Shown: positions 26,070-36,515, counted from the stretch's first letter. The stretch is DNA of 64,000 nucleotides from Allohoeflea poritis (GCF_027889715.1 NZ_JAPJZH010000005.1:248001-312000); one strand, 5' to 3'. Made by a program: numbers and translations. Notes: generated by a model not told the origin, from the letters alone.

Positions 26070-26849
26070 CTACTTCTTTGCCGCCCGCTGTGGCTCGGCC
26101 TTGGGCTTGGCCGCCGTCTCGCTGCCGGCGCGGCCGAGATTCTGCAGCAGGCTGAGATGGTTGAACTCGGCATCGAGGTCCGAAACCCATTTGCGGACAT
26201 AGCCGCGCAGAACGAAGGAGAAAGTGGCGTCGGCGCCGCGTGCGTCCTTGTTGTCGACAAAATCGGAGAATGTCACGCCGGCGAGGTCGACCTGCTCATA
26301 GGCCATTTCATTGAGCTTCGGAATATCGATTTCCTGTGCGTCGGGCAGATCGGCGAAATACTTCTTGAAGGTCTTCTCGTCCCATTCAAAGAAGTTCGTT
26401 TCGTTGATGAAATTGCGGGCAATGACGTAGTTGATGCCTTTGATGTATTCGGAGATCTCGTTGATCTCGTCGAGCGATGCCACGGACGGACCCACCACGT
26501 GGATCAGGCCGAGGTCGAACTGGCCGTGACGGGCGGCTTCCAGAACGCCGATCCGGTCGAACGTGTCCAACGAGGATGACAGGTTTCCGGCCTTCAGATC
26601 GACAATGGTGACCTTGACCGCCGCCGAATCCAGCGTATCGAGTATCTTCATCTGGTCGGCGACCGAGTTCAGGTCGATGATCTCGGTGATGTCGGGATAG
26701 AACCGCTTGAGCGTGCCGCGCGGGTTCTCGGTATCGAAGGCGCGGGCCGGCATGTTCTTTCGGGCCAGATGGTCCAGCAATGCGCGAGAGGTCGTGGTTT
26801 TTCCGACGCCGCCCTTGTCCGCGCCGACCATGATTACGGTTGGTTTCAT
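26070..26849 (-). CDS. ParA/MinD-like ATPase
   Basis: A 259-residue ATPase with a deviant Walker A (GADKGGVGKTTTSRAL, residues about 8-23), as in ParA/MinD/Soj proteins that dimerise with ATP on DNA or membrane. Further landmarks are FDTENPRGTLKRFYPD, VTIVDLKAGN and VIARNFINETNFFEW; the C-terminus is Ala/Lys-rich. ATG 26849 is chosen because GGGAAG precedes it and it opens directly on the Walker strand. It shares the DTxxPxGTxKR segment and general layout with the next gene, so the two arose by duplication. No parB gene is adjacent, so plasmid-type partitioning is unlikely; a role in positioning an envelope or polysaccharide machine is a guess. Confidence 0.83.
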   Translation of the reverse strand: MKPTVIMVGADKGGVGKTTTSRALLDHLARKNMPARAFDTENPRGTLKRFYPDITEIIDLNSVADQMKILDTLDSAAVKVTIVDLKAGNLSSSLDTFDRIGVLEAARHGQFDLGLIHVVGPSVASLDEINEISEYIKGINYVIARNFINETNFFEWDEKTFKKYFADLPDAQEIDIPKLNEMAYEQVDLAGVTFSDFVDNKDARGADATFSFVLRGYVRKWVSDLDAEFNHLSLLQNLGRAGSETAAKPKAEPQRAAKK

Positions 26850-27141
26850 AAGATTCTTCCCTGATTTTGCGAGGCTCAACTTTTGTTCCCGCACTCAATG
26901 ACTTTTTGAACTCAACAATTATTTCGAACGCTACGCTGAAGCCGCCGCACGTCCGATGTCGACAAACTTTCCGGCGAAAACGTGGCGGTTCGGCGATCCG
27001 GTCAAATCTCTTTCCGCCTCGGCCCGAGGGGCGCAACCGGTTGCCGAATTGCCCGTGTCGGGCGCCACGGTCCCAAACCATTCAAAGGTCTATTCAAACG
27101 CCGATGCCGGTCTATAATCCGGCAAAAACCGGAGGGGTATC

Positions 27142-28002
27142 TTGGGCATTTTATTGAGCGTCTTCCTGCCGCTGTCGCTGGCCTTCATCATGTTCTCGCT
27201 GGGCCTTGGCCTGACCGTCGCGGATTTTGCCCGGGTGGTGGCGCGGCCGAAGGCGTTTTTCGCCGGCGCCGCTTCGCAGATCGTGGTCCTGCCGGTCGTG
27301 GCGTTCCTGCTTTTGCAATTGTTCCGCCTGCCGCCCGAACTGGCGGTCGGCGTGATGATCCTGTCATTCTGTCCGGGCGGTGTGACCTCCAACATTATCA
27401 CCAAGCTCGCGGGCGGGGCCGTGGCGCTTTCGGTGACCCTGACCGGTGTCGTCAGCCTCGTATCGGTGATCACCGTTCCGTTGCTCGTTGCCTGGGCGGC
27501 CGATCATTTCATGGGCCAGGCCGCGCCCGATATCAATGTGACGGCGCTGGCGCTCGCCATGTTCGCGATCACCGCCGTACCGGTGGCGATCGGGGTCGCG
27601 CTGCGCCATTTCGCGGCATCGCTCGCCGACCGGATCGAGATGCCGGTGTCGCGCATCGCGCTGGTCCTGTTCGTCGTGATCGTGATCGGCGCGCTTGCCG
27701 CCAATTGGAGCCTGTTCGTCGCCAATCTCGTGCTGCTCGGGCCGCTGCTTGTCGTGCTCAATATCGTGTTGCTGATGCTGGGGCTTGGCATCGCCCGGGT
27801 CATGGGTCTCGACCATGCGGACGGTGTTGCGATCGCCATCGAGACCGGCGTCCAGAACAGCACGCTGGGGATCACGGTGGGCAGCCTGATCGTCGAGGCC
27901 GCCAGCGGCCTGCCGCCCTTCAGCCTGCCTTCGGGCGTCTACGGCATCACCATGTATTTCGTCGCCGTGCCGTTTATCTATCTGATGCGGCGGCGCGCCT
28001 GA
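27142..28002 (+). CDS. Bile acid:sodium symporter (BASS) family transporter
   Basis: A 286-residue carrier with about nine membrane segments, of the size and pattern of BASS/ASBT proteins. Recognisable parts are FIMFSLGLGLTVADF, FCPGGVTSNIITKLAGG with the family's sodium-site residues, and IAIETGVQNSTLGITVG. BASS proteins import organic anions (pantoate, pyruvate, bile acids) with sodium; the substrate here is unknown. The start is TTG 27142, 6 bp after GGAGG. It is divergent from the ParA-like gene across 292 bp. Confidence 0.9.
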   Translation: MGILLSVFLPLSLAFIMFSLGLGLTVADFARVVARPKAFFAGAASQIVVLPVVAFLLLQLFRLPPELAVGVMILSFCPGGVTSNIITKLAGGAVALSVTLTGVVSLVSVITVPLLVAWAADHFMGQAAPDINVTALALAMFAITAVPVAIGVALRHFAASLADRIEMPVSRIALVLFVVIVIGALAANWSLFVANLVLLGPLLVVLNIVLLMLGLGIARVMGLDHADGVAIAIETGVQNSTLGITVGSLIVEAASGLPPFSLPSGVYGITMYFVAVPFIYLMRRRA

Positions 28003-28015
28003 TCGAGTTCCCGTA

Positions 28016-29311
28016 TCAGCCTGAGGCCTCAACGGGCGCATAATCCGCCGGGTTGAGCGTACTAGGCCGTCCGTCCAGGTTAATACGGGTCGCGCATGGC
28101 TCCGTCTGCGCCAGAATTTCGCCGTTTCGCATCACGGCAAGGCGCGTCGCCCTCAGACGGATGGCTTCAACGGGATCGCGCGCATCGAGAAGGACACAGT
28201 TCGCCGGCCGGCCTTTTTCGATTCCGTAATCGTCGAGCCCCATCGCAAGCGCCGAGTTCACCGTGACGGCATCGAAAGCCTGTTTCATGGCGTCGATCGA
28301 GGTCATCTGCGCGACATGGACCGCCATATGGGCGACGTCCAGCATGTCGGCGCTGCCGAGCGAATACCAGGGGTCCATGCAGCAGTCCTGGCCGAGCGCC
28401 ACGTTGATTCCGGCCGACAGAAGTTCGGGCACACGCGTCATGCCGCGCCGCTTCGGGTAGGTGTCGTGGCGGCCCTGCAGGGTAATGTTGATCAGCGGGT
28501 TGGGGATCGCATGGATCCGCGCCTCTGCTATCAGCGGGATCAGTTTTGAGACGTAATAATTGTCCATGGAGTGCATCGAGGTCAGGTGCGAGCCGGCGAC
28601 CCGTCCCTCAAGACCCAGCCGAACCGTCTCCGCCGCGAGCGTCTCGACATGGCGCGAGGCCGGATCGTCGGTCTCGTCGCAATGCATGTCCACCCGAAGA
28701 CCGCGCTCCGCAGCGATCTCGCAGAGCCTTTGAACGGATGCCGCGCCGTCCTGCATGGTGCGCTCGAAATGCGGAATGCCGCCGACGATATCGACACCCT
28801 TGTCGAGCGCCCGCAGCAGGTTGCGCTCCGCGCCCGGCGAGCGGAACAGGCCGTCCTGGGGGAAAGCCACAAGCTGCAGGTCGATATAAGGTTTGACCTT
28901 TTCACGGACCTCCAGCAGGGCATCAACGGCCAACAGGCGGTCGTCGCAGACATCGACATGGCTGCGGATGGACAAAAGGCCGCGTGCGACGGCGAGGTCG
29001 CAATAGCGCAGCGCCCGTTCCACGACGGCCTCATGGGTCAAAAGCGGCTTCAATTCGCCCCACAGCGCAATGCCCTCGAGCAGCGTGCCGGAGCGGTTGA
29101 GCCGTGGCTGGCCGAGCGACAAAGTGGCGTCCATGTGGAAATGCGGGTCGATGAAGGGCGGCGTCACCAGGCGTCCGTCCGCATCGATCGTCTTTCTCGC
29201 CTGTGCGTCCAGACCCGGTTCAATGGCGTCGAACCGGCCATCGGAAACGGCGATATCGACGCCGCTGCGGCCATCGGGAAGATTGGCGTTGCGGATCAGT
29301 AGGTCGAGCAT
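28016..29311 (-). CDS. Amidohydrolase-family deaminase (cytosine deaminase/CodA-like)
   Basis: A 431-residue metal-dependent hydrolase. Metal and catalytic motifs in order: [30 protein letters not shown] and [13 protein letters not shown], the last being the CodA-type Asp motif with Gln in place of the usual His before Asp. Related enzymes deaminate cytosine, isocytosine or similar ring amines. Regulator and transporter genes are absent, and the adjacent BASS gene converges with it, so the substrate stays open. Confidence 0.82.
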   Translation of the reverse strand: MLDLLIRNANLPDGRSGVDIAVSDGRFDAIEPGLDAQARKTIDADGRLVTPPFIDPHFHMDATLSLGQPRLNRSGTLLEGIALWGELKPLLTHEAVVERALRYCDLAVARGLLSIRSHVDVCDDRLLAVDALLEVREKVKPYIDLQLVAFPQDGLFRSPGAERNLLRALDKGVDIVGGIPHFERTMQDGAASVQRLCEIAAERGLRVDMHCDETDDPASRHVETLAAETVRLGLEGRVAGSHLTSMHSMDNYYVSKLIPLIAEARIHAIPNPLINITLQGRHDTYPKRRGMTRVPELLSAGINVALGQDCCMDPWYSLGSADMLDVAHMAVHVAQMTSIDAMKQAFDAVTVNSALAMGLDDYGIEKGRPANCVLLDARDPVEAIRLRATRLAVMRNGEILAQTEPCATRINLDGRPSTLNPADYAPVEASG

Positions 29312-29535
29312 GGATCACTCCAGATTATTTTGCTTGTGGTCGCCTTTTGGTGCTGGCGATGTATAGCAGCACGACGCCGGTGGGTCGGGCAAGAGGTCGT
29401 ATACCGATGAGACGATCCGGCCGGACCCATCATCGCCTAAACACTCGACATTCGCGCTCCGGACCGCTATGCCCCGCAGGTCATGACCTGCCGCCGGTCG
29501 CCATGCGCCGACGGCATGAGCAGGAAAACGGACCG

Positions 29536-30639
29536 ATGAGCAGTGCCAGAGTGAAACCGTCGCCGAAAGCCGGCGTCATGGATATCGCCGCCTATGTGCC
29601 GGGACGGGAAACCGCGCCCGGCGTCGAGCGGGTCTACAAGCTGTCCGCGAACGAGTCTCCGCTGGGGCCGAGCCCGAAGGCTGTCGAGGCACTCGCAGGC
29701 ATCACCGATCATCTCGAGATCTACCCGGACGGCGCGGCGCATGTGCTCAGGGACGCCGTCGCCGAGGTGCACGGGCTCAATCCCGCCAATATCCTGGGCG
29801 GCAACGGGTCCGACGACCTGCTCGCGCTGCTTTGCCAGGCCTATCTGTCGCCCGGCGACGAAGGCATTGTCTCGGAACACGGTTTCCTGGTCTACAAGAT
29901 CCAGATTACCGGCGCCGGCGCGACACCGGTCACCGTGCCGGAGGCCGATTGCACCGTCGACGTGGACGCGATGCTTGCCGCCGTCACGGAGCGCACGAAG
30001 ATCGTGTTCATCGCCAATCCCAACAATCCGACCGGAACATATCTTCCCGTCGAGGAGGTGCGCCGCCTGCATGCCGGCCTTCCCGGTAATGTGCTTTTGG
30101 TGCTCGATGCGGCCTATGCCGAGTATGTCCGGCGCAACGATTATGAATCGGGCATCGAATTGGTCTCGGCAAACGAGAATGTCGTCATGACGCGCACGTT
30201 CTCGAAAATATACGGGCTTGCCGCGTTGCGCATCGGATGGCTTTACGGTCCAGCGGCGGTCGTCGATGCGCTCAATCGCATCCGCGGTCCGTTCAACGTC
30301 AATGCGGCCGCCATCATTGCCGGCGCCGCAGCGATACGCGACCGGGACCATGTGGAACGGGCCATCGCCCATAACCAGCTATGGCTTTCGCGCCTCGTCG
30401 AAGGTTTTGAGGCGCTCGGCCTGAGGGTGACGCCGCCGGTGGGCAATTTCCTGCTGATCCACTTCGACGGCGCCGCGAAAACGGCGGCGGAAGCCGACGA
30501 TTTCCTGACAGGCCGTGGCTTTGTGCTGCGCCGGGTCAAGGCCTATGGCTTCGACAATGCGCTGCGCATGTCGGTGGGAACCGAGGAAGCCAATGAGGGC
30601 GTGCTCGCCGCGCTGAAGGAGTTTTTGGGTCAAGCATGA
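29536..30639 (+). CDS. hisC: Histidinol-phosphate/aromatic aminotransferase
   Basis: A 367-residue PLP-dependent class I/II aminotransferase. [15 protein letters not shown] near the N-terminus, [15 protein letters not shown]-like central motif and the PLP-lysine segment [15 protein letters not shown] are all present. The start is ATG 29536, giving the usual HisC length. It overlaps tyrC by ATGA, an arrangement common in rhizobia. It probably serves tyrosine and phenylalanine synthesis as well as, or instead of, histidine synthesis (a HisC2-type paralogue), by transaminating 4-hydroxyphenylpyruvate. Confidence 0.9.
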   Translation: MSSARVKPSPKAGVMDIAAYVPGRETAPGVERVYKLSANESPLGPSPKAVEALAGITDHLEIYPDGAAHVLRDAVAEVHGLNPANILGGNGSDDLLALLCQAYLSPGDEGIVSEHGFLVYKIQITGAGATPVTVPEADCTVDVDAMLAAVTERTKIVFIANPNNPTGTYLPVEEVRRLHAGLPGNVLLVLDAAYAEYVRRNDYESGIELVSANENVVMTRTFSKIYGLAALRIGWLYGPAAVVDALNRIRGPFNVNAAAIIAGAAAIRDRDHVERAIAHNQLWLSRLVEGFEALGLRVTPPVGNFLLIHFDGAAKTAAEADDFLTGRGFVLRRVKAYGFDNALRMSVGTEEANEGVLAALKEFLGQA

Positions 30640-31577
30640 GCAACGTTCAATTCAAGAAGATCGCCCTCATAGGTATCGGCCTCATCGGTTCCTCGCTGGC
30701 GCGGGTCATCCGCGAAAGGCAGTTGGCCGAGACCATTTCGGTGTCTACCCGAACGTCCGAGACGCTGGAGCGCGCGCATGCGCTGGAGCTTGGCGACAGC
30801 TACACGACGTCGCCGGCCGAGGCGGTGCGCGACGCCGATCTCGTGATTGTCTGCGTTCCGGTCGGCGCGTCGGGAAGGGTGGCGCGCGATATGGCGGCCG
30901 AACTGAAACCGGGCGTCATCGTCACCGATGTCGGATCGACCAAGAAATCGGTCATCGAACAGATGGCGCCGGCCCTGCCGGACAATGTCCATTTCATCCC
31001 CGGGCACCCGATTGCCGGCACCGAGCATTCCGGACCTGACGCGGGTTTCGCGCAATTGTTCCAGGGCCGATGGTGCATTCTGACACCGCCGCCCGGCACG
31101 GACGAAGCGGCCATAGAAGCGTTGTCTGATTTCTGGCAGGCCTGCGGATCGATGGTCGACCGGATGGATCCGGATCATCACGATCTGGTGCTGGCGATCG
31201 TTTCGCACCTGCCGCAGCTCATCGCCTACAATATTGTCGGAACCGCCGACGATCTCGAGACGGTGACGAAATCCCAGGTCATCAAATATTCGGCATCGGG
31301 TTTCCGCGATTTCACGCGCCTGGCGGCATCCGATCCGACCATGTGGCGCGACGTGTGCCTGAACAACCGCGATGCCATTCTCGAAATGCTGGCGCGGTTC
31401 TCCGAGGATCTCGCGTCGCTGCAGCGCGCCATCCGCTGGGGCGACGGCGACAAGCTCTTCGACCTTTTCAGCCGGACGCGGCATATCCGCAAATCGATCA
31501 TCGAGGCCGGCCAGGATGTGGATGTCCCGGACTTCGGCCGCCATGTCGCGGTGACGGAGAACCAGCCGGAAAACTGA
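30636..31577 (+). CDS. tyrC: Prephenate/cyclohexadienyl dehydrogenase
   Basis: A 313-residue NAD(P)-dependent dehydrogenase that oxidatively decarboxylates prephenate or arogenate in tyrosine synthesis. The Rossmann motif is [15 protein letters not shown] at residues 9-23; [27 protein letters not shown] and [15 protein letters not shown] are family landmarks, with the substrate-binding histidine in [11 protein letters not shown]. The start overlaps the hisC stop. No ACT domain is attached. Confidence 0.94.
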   Translation: MSNVQFKKIALIGIGLIGSSLARVIRERQLAETISVSTRTSETLERAHALELGDSYTTSPAEAVRDADLVIVCVPVGASGRVARDMAAELKPGVIVTDVGSTKKSVIEQMAPALPDNVHFIPGHPIAGTEHSGPDAGFAQLFQGRWCILTPPPGTDEAAIEALSDFWQACGSMVDRMDPDHHDLVLAIVSHLPQLIAYNIVGTADDLETVTKSQVIKYSASGFRDFTRLAASDPTMWRDVCLNNRDAILEMLARFSEDLASLQRAIRWGDGDKLFDLFSRTRHIRKSIIEAGQDVDVPDFGRHVAVTENQPEN

Positions 31578-31593
31578 TTCCGGCGGGCCACGG

Positions 31594-32610
31594 TTAAAGT
31601 GGCGGTATCTTGCCGAGCTGAATGAAGCCGATGCGAACGGTTCCTTTGTCGACATTGATCGGCAGTGACAGGTTGGACCCGCCGCCATTGATGCTGACTG
31701 CGATGCCGGCGGCGTTGGCGATATCGTCGGACATGTCCGGAAATACCGTGCCGATGAACTCCTGCCAGGCTTTCATGTCGCGGATCTCCAGGTTGAACTT
31801 GCCGGTGAGGTAACCCTCAGCGTCGATCGAAAACGGGCCTTCAATACTGAGCCCGGCGCCATTGTTCAGGTCGGCATTGAGGCTGTTGAGGGACGCGCTG
31901 AGATTGCGCCAGGGCTGCTGTTCCGTTCGGCCACCACCCGACAAAAGCCAGGCACGGTCGCCGAGCGTCAAATCGGCCTGCATGTCGAAGGTCGTCGATG
32001 TATCCAGCACGCCACCGAAAACGAGGCTTGCCGTGTTCAGTCGAAGCACCGCGTCGAGATCGGCGCTGTTCTGGCGCGCATGCAGCTCGGAGGACGCCGC
32101 GGCGACCTCGACCGGATCCGTTTCGCCGGGCAGCGTGATCGCCGCCTGCAGGTTGCGTGTTTCCAGCGATGCGCGATCGAGGCCGCTCAGATTGAACACC
32201 GTGCTTGAACGCAGGACCTCCCAGTCGAGATCGGCGAGAAGCCCGATAGCGGCCTCGACGGATACCGGGCCGTCCAGTTCAGAGACGATGTGGTTGGGCT
32301 TGTAGACCTGCGCCGCCGATCGGAAGCTTCCGGCCGTCACGGTGGTATCGGCAACATTGTCCTTGGCGAGCACGGATGTGCAGTACAGGCCGAGGCGGAA
32401 CGGATAGCCGCGCACATCCATATCGCGGCAATCGGCGGTAACGTTCTGATCGCGCAGGTCGCTGAGAAGGAACTGGCTGCGGCTTTCCAACTGGTCGGCA
32501 AGGTAAAACCACACGCCCGTATAGGCGCCGATCGCCACGACGATGCCGATCGCCAGCCACAGGAACCTGCGGGACGATTTTGCCGGCTTCTTGCCACTTG
32601 ACCTGGCCAT
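31594..32610 (-). CDS. DUF2125 domain-containing membrane-anchored protein
   Basis: A 338-residue protein with an N-terminal membrane helix (residues about 18-38, FLWLAIGIVVAIGAYTGVW) and a long periplasmic beta-rich DUF2125 region. Typical features are RDMDVRGYPFRLGLYC just after the helix, and a C-terminal repeat of strands ending in GTVRIGFIQLGKIPPL. The family is confined largely to alphaproteobacteria and has no established function; its AsmA-like look suggests an envelope role. The start is ATG 32610 after GGAGAA. It converges with tyrC across 16 bp. Confidence 0.87.
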   Translation of the reverse strand: MARSSGKKPAKSSRRFLWLAIGIVVAIGAYTGVWFYLADQLESRSQFLLSDLRDQNVTADCRDMDVRGYPFRLGLYCTSVLAKDNVADTTVTAGSFRSAAQVYKPNHIVSELDGPVSVEAAIGLLADLDWEVLRSSTVFNLSGLDRASLETRNLQAAITLPGETDPVEVAAASSELHARQNSADLDAVLRLNTASLVFGGVLDTSTTFDMQADLTLGDRAWLLSGGGRTEQQPWRNLSASLNSLNADLNNGAGLSIEGPFSIDAEGYLTGKFNLEIRDMKAWQEFIGTVFPDMSDDIANAAGIAVSINGGGSNLSLPINVDKGTVRIGFIQLGKIPPL

Positions 32611-32685
32611 TCGGTTCTCCAATTGTGCAGCTTGCCGGCGGCGCCCGGGCCGCCACGCTTCGAATTCGGGATACTGATCAACGAT

Positions 32686-33213
32686 ATGGATGATTTTTGG
32701 GTGTTTGGCTATGGGTCGCTGATGTGGCGTCCGGGATTCGACTTCGTTGAAGCGACGAAAGGCCGCCTTTTCGGCTATCGCAGGGCGCTGTGCATCTATT
32801 CATGGGTGCATCGCGGAACACAGGACAAGCCGGGTCTCGTGCTCGGTCTCGACCGTGGCGGCTCCTGCACGGGCATGGTGTTCCGGGTCGACGGGGCGAA
32901 TCGCGATGTGGTTCTGGCCTATCTGCGCGAGCGTGAGCTTGTCACCAATGTCTATCTCGAACGCACCGCGCCCGTGCACCTGCCCGACGGGCGGCGCATC
33001 ACCGCCGTCTGCTATGTTGCCGATCAGTATCATGAACAGTTCGCCGGCCATCTGAGCGCCGATGACGCGGCGAGACGCGTATCGGTCTCCGAAGGCCGCT
33101 CGGGGCACAATGCCGATTATGTGGCGAGCACCGTCGAGCATCTGAAAGAGATGAAGATCCGCGATCACTGGCTGGAGGATGTCGCCCGGCTCATGGACCG
33201 GCCTCGGCGGTGA
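32686..33213 (+). CDS. Gamma-glutamylcyclotransferase, ChaC family
   Basis: A 175-residue enzyme with the ChaC fold. VFGYGSLMWRPGFDF at the N-terminus is the glutamyl-binding loop and the catalytic glutamate lies in VYLERTAPV. ChaC enzymes release 5-oxoproline from glutathione, giving Cys-Gly. The start is ATG 32686. It is divergent from the DUF2125 gene and its 3' end overlaps the converging plsC-like gene by 23 bp. Confidence 0.9.
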   Translation: MDDFWVFGYGSLMWRPGFDFVEATKGRLFGYRRALCIYSWVHRGTQDKPGLVLGLDRGGSCTGMVFRVDGANRDVVLAYLRERELVTNVYLERTAPVHLPDGRRITAVCYVADQYHEQFAGHLSADDAARRVSVSEGRSGHNADYVASTVEHLKEMKIRDHWLEDVARLMDRPRR

Positions 33214-34000
33214 CGGCTTTCTTCGCAGTCAGACCCTCGTAGCGCCTGCGTGCCTGCTCCGGCAGTGGCAGGCCGGGATTTTGCCGCACCGCGTCGATAA
33301 GCAGTTCGTCCACGGCTGTCTCGGTGGCGGAAATCAGTCGTTCCATGAATTCCTCCGGCGGCAGCCCGGGCTCGATGGGCTCAAGGAACCGGACCCTGAT
33401 GTTGCCGGGATAGCGCAGGAACTTGCGGCGCGGCCAGAACAGGCCGGCAATGACCGCGACAGGCATGACCGGAACATTGAGATCCGCATAGAGGCGCGCG
33501 ATACCGTATCGATAGGCAGGCTCGGCACCCACGGGGCGGCGTGTGCCCTCGGGATAGATGATGAGCTGGCGGCCGTCGTCCATCTGCCGCTTGGTCTGCT
33601 CAAGCACAGCCGGCATCACCTTTTCCCGGCTGCCACGGTTGATCGGCACCATGCGCATCTTGCTGACATACCAGCCGAAGAGCGGGATCCAGGTGAGCTC
33701 GCGCTTGAGGATATAGAACGGATCGTCCAGATAGGGCAGAAGACCGTAGGCATCCCAGAAGGACTGATGCTTCGGTGCGATGATATAGCCGCCCTCGGGG
33801 ATGTTCTCCAGGCCTTCCACCGTGTGCGTGGTTCCGACGATCGCGGCGAGCAGCCAGTGATTGGTACGCACCCAGAATTTCGGGATGATCCAGGCCGCTT
33901 TCCGCGGCATGAGGAAATAGGGGATCGAGAAGATGATCATCTGAATGATCAGGCTGAGATAGAAAGCAAGGTTGAAGAGGGCGGAACGCAGGTAGATCAT
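33191..34000 (-). CDS. plsC: 1-acyl-sn-glycerol-3-phosphate acyltransferase (PlsC-like)
   Basis: A 269-residue membrane-bound acyltransferase making phosphatidic acid from lysophosphatidic acid. The catalytic HX4D box is in PKHQSFWDAYG and the substrate motif is IYPEGTRRPVG; WIPLFGWYVSKM and PINRGSR are further family blocks. An N-terminal hydrophobic hairpin anchors it. ATG 34000 is preferred over the in-frame TTG one codon earlier. It follows the ydcF-like gene by about 60 bp. Confidence 0.92.
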   Translation of the reverse strand: MIYLRSALFNLAFYLSLIIQMIIFSIPYFLMPRKAAWIIPKFWVRTNHWLLAAIVGTTHTVEGLENIPEGGYIIAPKHQSFWDAYGLLPYLDDPFYILKRELTWIPLFGWYVSKMRMVPINRGSREKVMPAVLEQTKRQMDDGRQLIIYPEGTRRPVGAEPAYRYGIARLYADLNVPVMPVAVIAGLFWPRRKFLRYPGNIRVRFLEPIEPGLPPEEFMERLISATETAVDELLIDAVRQNPGLPLPEQARRRYEGLTAKKAVTAEAGP

Positions 34001-34059
34001 CAAATGAACCGGGCCGGGTTTGCAGGTCGGGACCTAGTCTGAGCATCCCCGGCCCGCTG

Positions 34060-34800
34060 TCAATTGCTGCGACCGGCTTCCGCGGCAACCGGGTTGTCCG
34101 CCATCTGCTTTGTCTCACTTGAGCGCAGACCGTTGCGGGCGCTGGAGCCGGGAGCCAACCGGTAGCGGGCCGCGAGATATTTGAGATATTCGGCAGCGAC
34201 CATGCGCAGCGCCGCCGGGTGTTGCAGCCATTGCAGGTTGCGCAGATCCGTGGCGACGACGGGATAGGGAATGAAATTCGTTTCCGCATCGACGCGCCGC
34301 AGTTCCAGAAGGCTGCGCGGCATGTGGTAGTTGCTGGTCACGACAATGACGTCGCGATAGCCGTGTTCTTTCACCCAAAGCGCTGCTTCGTTGGCATTTC
34401 CGATTGTATCGATCGCGTCGTGGCCGATGTCGACGCAGCATTCGAACAGTGCCGGCTCGGAGTGCGTCAGCGTCTGTATCTGCCGGCTGGTGGTTGCCGG
34501 ATTCACACCGGAAATCAGCAGCCGCCCTGCGGTGCCCTCGTCGAGCAGATCCAATGCGCGTTCGATGCGCTGTCGGCCGCCGGTCAAGACGACGATGCCA
34601 TCGGCCTCCGCGATCTTTCGTGGCGGCTCAAGTGCCATGATGTTGCGCGTGAAGCGCAGGAAACTTCCAGCAAACAGTCCCACCGCCAATGCAAGGACGA
34701 GCAGGAACAGCCCTGCCAGCCGCCCAAGCCAGCGCGCGCCCCCGCTGTGCTTTTTCGGCGTTTCGGTGGTGTCCGAATCGCCGGTCGGATCGGTGTTCAT
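34060..34800 (-). CDS. YdcF-family (DUF218) protein
   Basis: A 246-residue protein with a membrane helix at residues about 25-50 and a DUF218 domain: DGIVVLTGGRQRIERAL, GRLLISGVNP, ALWVKEHGYRDVIVVTSNYHMPRS. Relatives include SanA and ElyC, which affect cell-envelope integrity and lipid-carrier use. The activity is not known. It lies in a leftward envelope block with plsC, ftsX and ftsE. Confidence 0.9.
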   Translation of the reverse strand: MNTDPTGDSDTTETPKKHSGGARWLGRLAGLFLLVLALAVGLFAGSFLRFTRNIMALEPPRKIAEADGIVVLTGGRQRIERALDLLDEGTAGRLLISGVNPATTSRQIQTLTHSEPALFECCVDIGHDAIDTIGNANEAALWVKEHGYRDVIVVTSNYHMPRSLLELRRVDAETNFIPYPVVATDLRNLQWLQHPAALRMVAAEYLKYLAARYRLAPGSSARNGLRSSETKQMADNPVAAEAGRSN

Positions 34801-34876
34801 ACCCCTCCATACAGCGCCTTTGTGGCAAGCGCCAGAGCAGGTGGGATTTAGGCTGTGGGGTTCGCAATGCCGGGTT

Positions 34877-35863
34877 TCATATCGAGCGCGTCGGATCGGA
34901 ACGGATCAGATCGATCTCCATGATTGTGCGGATAACGGTTATGCGCGTCGTCAGCGCCGTCAGCACGGCCGTGATGACGACGATCGACAATGCTCCGATA
35001 TAACCGCCCGCGCTCATGGAGAATCCGCCAAACAGAGCCATGGCCTGATCACTCTCCGGCGTTGCGATGCGCGCATTGGCCCAAAGGCCGGCGACGGCGA
35101 AGGCGATCGTTGCGCCCAGGCCGCCGGCAAGGGCGCCCTTCAGCGCGATCATGAAAAAGTGCTTCTGGAATTTGGATGCGACGAAACTTGCCTCCGCGCC
35201 CACGAAATGCAGCACCTCGACAATGTGATGATTGCCGGAAAGCGCACCGCGGGTTGCGAATATGACGGTCAGGACGGTGGCGATGAACACCAGCGCCAGA
35301 ACGCACAGGCCGATGATGACCGTCGTGTTGGCCATGGCCACCAGCCGGTCGACCCAGGTGCGGTGATCGTCGAGAAACGCGTTCTTGACGGAATCGTCGA
35401 GCGCGGCGCGCATGCCGGCAAAATCGGGCGGGGATGTCTCGTCGATGGTAATGATGACCAGCCGTGGAACCGGCAGTTCCTCCATGTCGAGACCCTCGCC
35501 GAGCCAGGGCTCGAGAAGACGTGCCGTGGCCGCCGTGTCGACTATGGTCGCGCCGGTCGTTCCGGAAAAGGACAGAGCGATATCGCGCGCCTTGGCGAGC
35601 TCGGCGTCAACATCCATGCCGGATTCGGGTTTGATCTGTATGGTTATTTCCCGCGAGATCTGGCTCTGCCAGCTATTGGCCGTGTCCTGGACCATGATCA
35701 CGGCGCCGAGCGTCAGGCACGCCAGAAACGACATGATGGAGATAACGAACATGAGGGAATTGCCGGCAATGTTGGTGGCCGGCACGATCGGCGCCATCGG
35801 CCGCAGAACGATCTCGCGCGGATTTTCCCCCAAGCCTTTTTCGCCGTCGGTCATGTCATTCAT
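34877..35863 (-). CDS. ftsX: Cell-division ABC transporter permease FtsX
   Basis: A 328-residue membrane protein with four helices, the first at about residues 35-60, then a periplasmic loop, and three toward the C-terminus, the standard FtsX topology. FtsEX regulates peptidoglycan hydrolases at the septum. ATG 35863 lies 8 bp inside the end of ftsE; an ATG three codons later is possible. The last helices (GGYIGALSIVVITAVLTAL) are well conserved. Confidence 0.92.
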   Translation of the reverse strand: MNDMTDGEKGLGENPREIVLRPMAPIVPATNIAGNSLMFVISIMSFLACLTLGAVIMVQDTANSWQSQISREITIQIKPESGMDVDAELAKARDIALSFSGTTGATIVDTAATARLLEPWLGEGLDMEELPVPRLVIITIDETSPPDFAGMRAALDDSVKNAFLDDHRTWVDRLVAMANTTVIIGLCVLALVFIATVLTVIFATRGALSGNHHIVEVLHFVGAEASFVASKFQKHFFMIALKGALAGGLGATIAFAVAGLWANARIATPESDQAMALFGGFSMSAGGYIGALSIVVITAVLTALTTRITVIRTIMEIDLIRSDPTRSI

Positions 35864-36515
35864 AAATTTCAAGCCGCCCGCCCGATAATATCATGCGCCG
35901 TGCATCGATCTGATCCATCAGCGACAGATCATGAGTTGCGATGATGACGGCCGTTCCGAGCTTGTTCAATTCGAGAAAAAGCCGCAGCAGACGCCGCGCC
36001 AGCGGCGCATCGACATTACCCGTCGGCTCGTCCGCCAGCAATATCTCCGGCTGGTCGATCAGGGCCCGGGCAATGGCCGCGCGCTGCTTTTCACCGCCGG
36101 AAAGGATCGGCGGCAATACATTCATGCGATCTCCTAGGCCGACCCATTTGAGAAGCTCCATCACGTCCGTGCGGTAGCTCGTCTCTTCCTTGCCGCGCAC
36201 CCGCAAGGGCAAGGCGACGTTCTCGTAGGTCGTCAGGTGATCGAGCAGCCGGAAATCCTGGAAGACGATGCCGATGCGGCGGCGCAGCTTGGGCAGTTCC
36301 TGCTGCGGGATCGTGGTGATGTCCTGGCCGAAAACGCGCACGAAGCCGCGGGTCGGCTGCAGCGACATGAACATCAGGCGCAGCAGGGTGGTCTTGCCGG
36401 CCCCGGATGGACCGGTGAGGAACTGGAAGGAACGCCTGGGAACCTCGAACGTCAAATCGCGCAGCACTTCCGGCCCCATGCCGTAACGCAGTCCAACGTT
36501 GTCAAAGTCGATCAC
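35856..36515 (-). CDS. ftsE: Cell-division ATP-binding protein FtsE
   Basis: A 219-residue ATPase. Walker A GPSGAGKTTLLRL, signature LSGGEKQRAAIARAL, Walker B ILLADEPTGNVD and the switch histidine in IATHDLSL. It works with FtsX to control septal wall hydrolysis. The start is GTG 36515. The gene overlaps ftsX, so they are co-translated. Confidence 0.95.
   Translation of the reverse strand: MIDFDNVGLRYGMGPEVLRDLTFEVPRRSFQFLTGPSGAGKTTLLRLMFMSLQPTRGFVRVFGQDITTIPQQELPKLRRRIGIVFQDFRLLDHLTTYENVALPLRVRGKEETSYRTDVMELLKWVGLGDRMNVLPPILSGGEKQRAAIARALIDQPEILLADEPTGNVDAPLARRLLRLFLELNKLGTAVIIATHDLSLMDQIDARRMILSGGRLEIYE

Noticed and set aside
34391-35944. Open reading frame of 517 codons on the plus strand
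   Set aside because: Antisense to ydcF and ftsX, both well supported.
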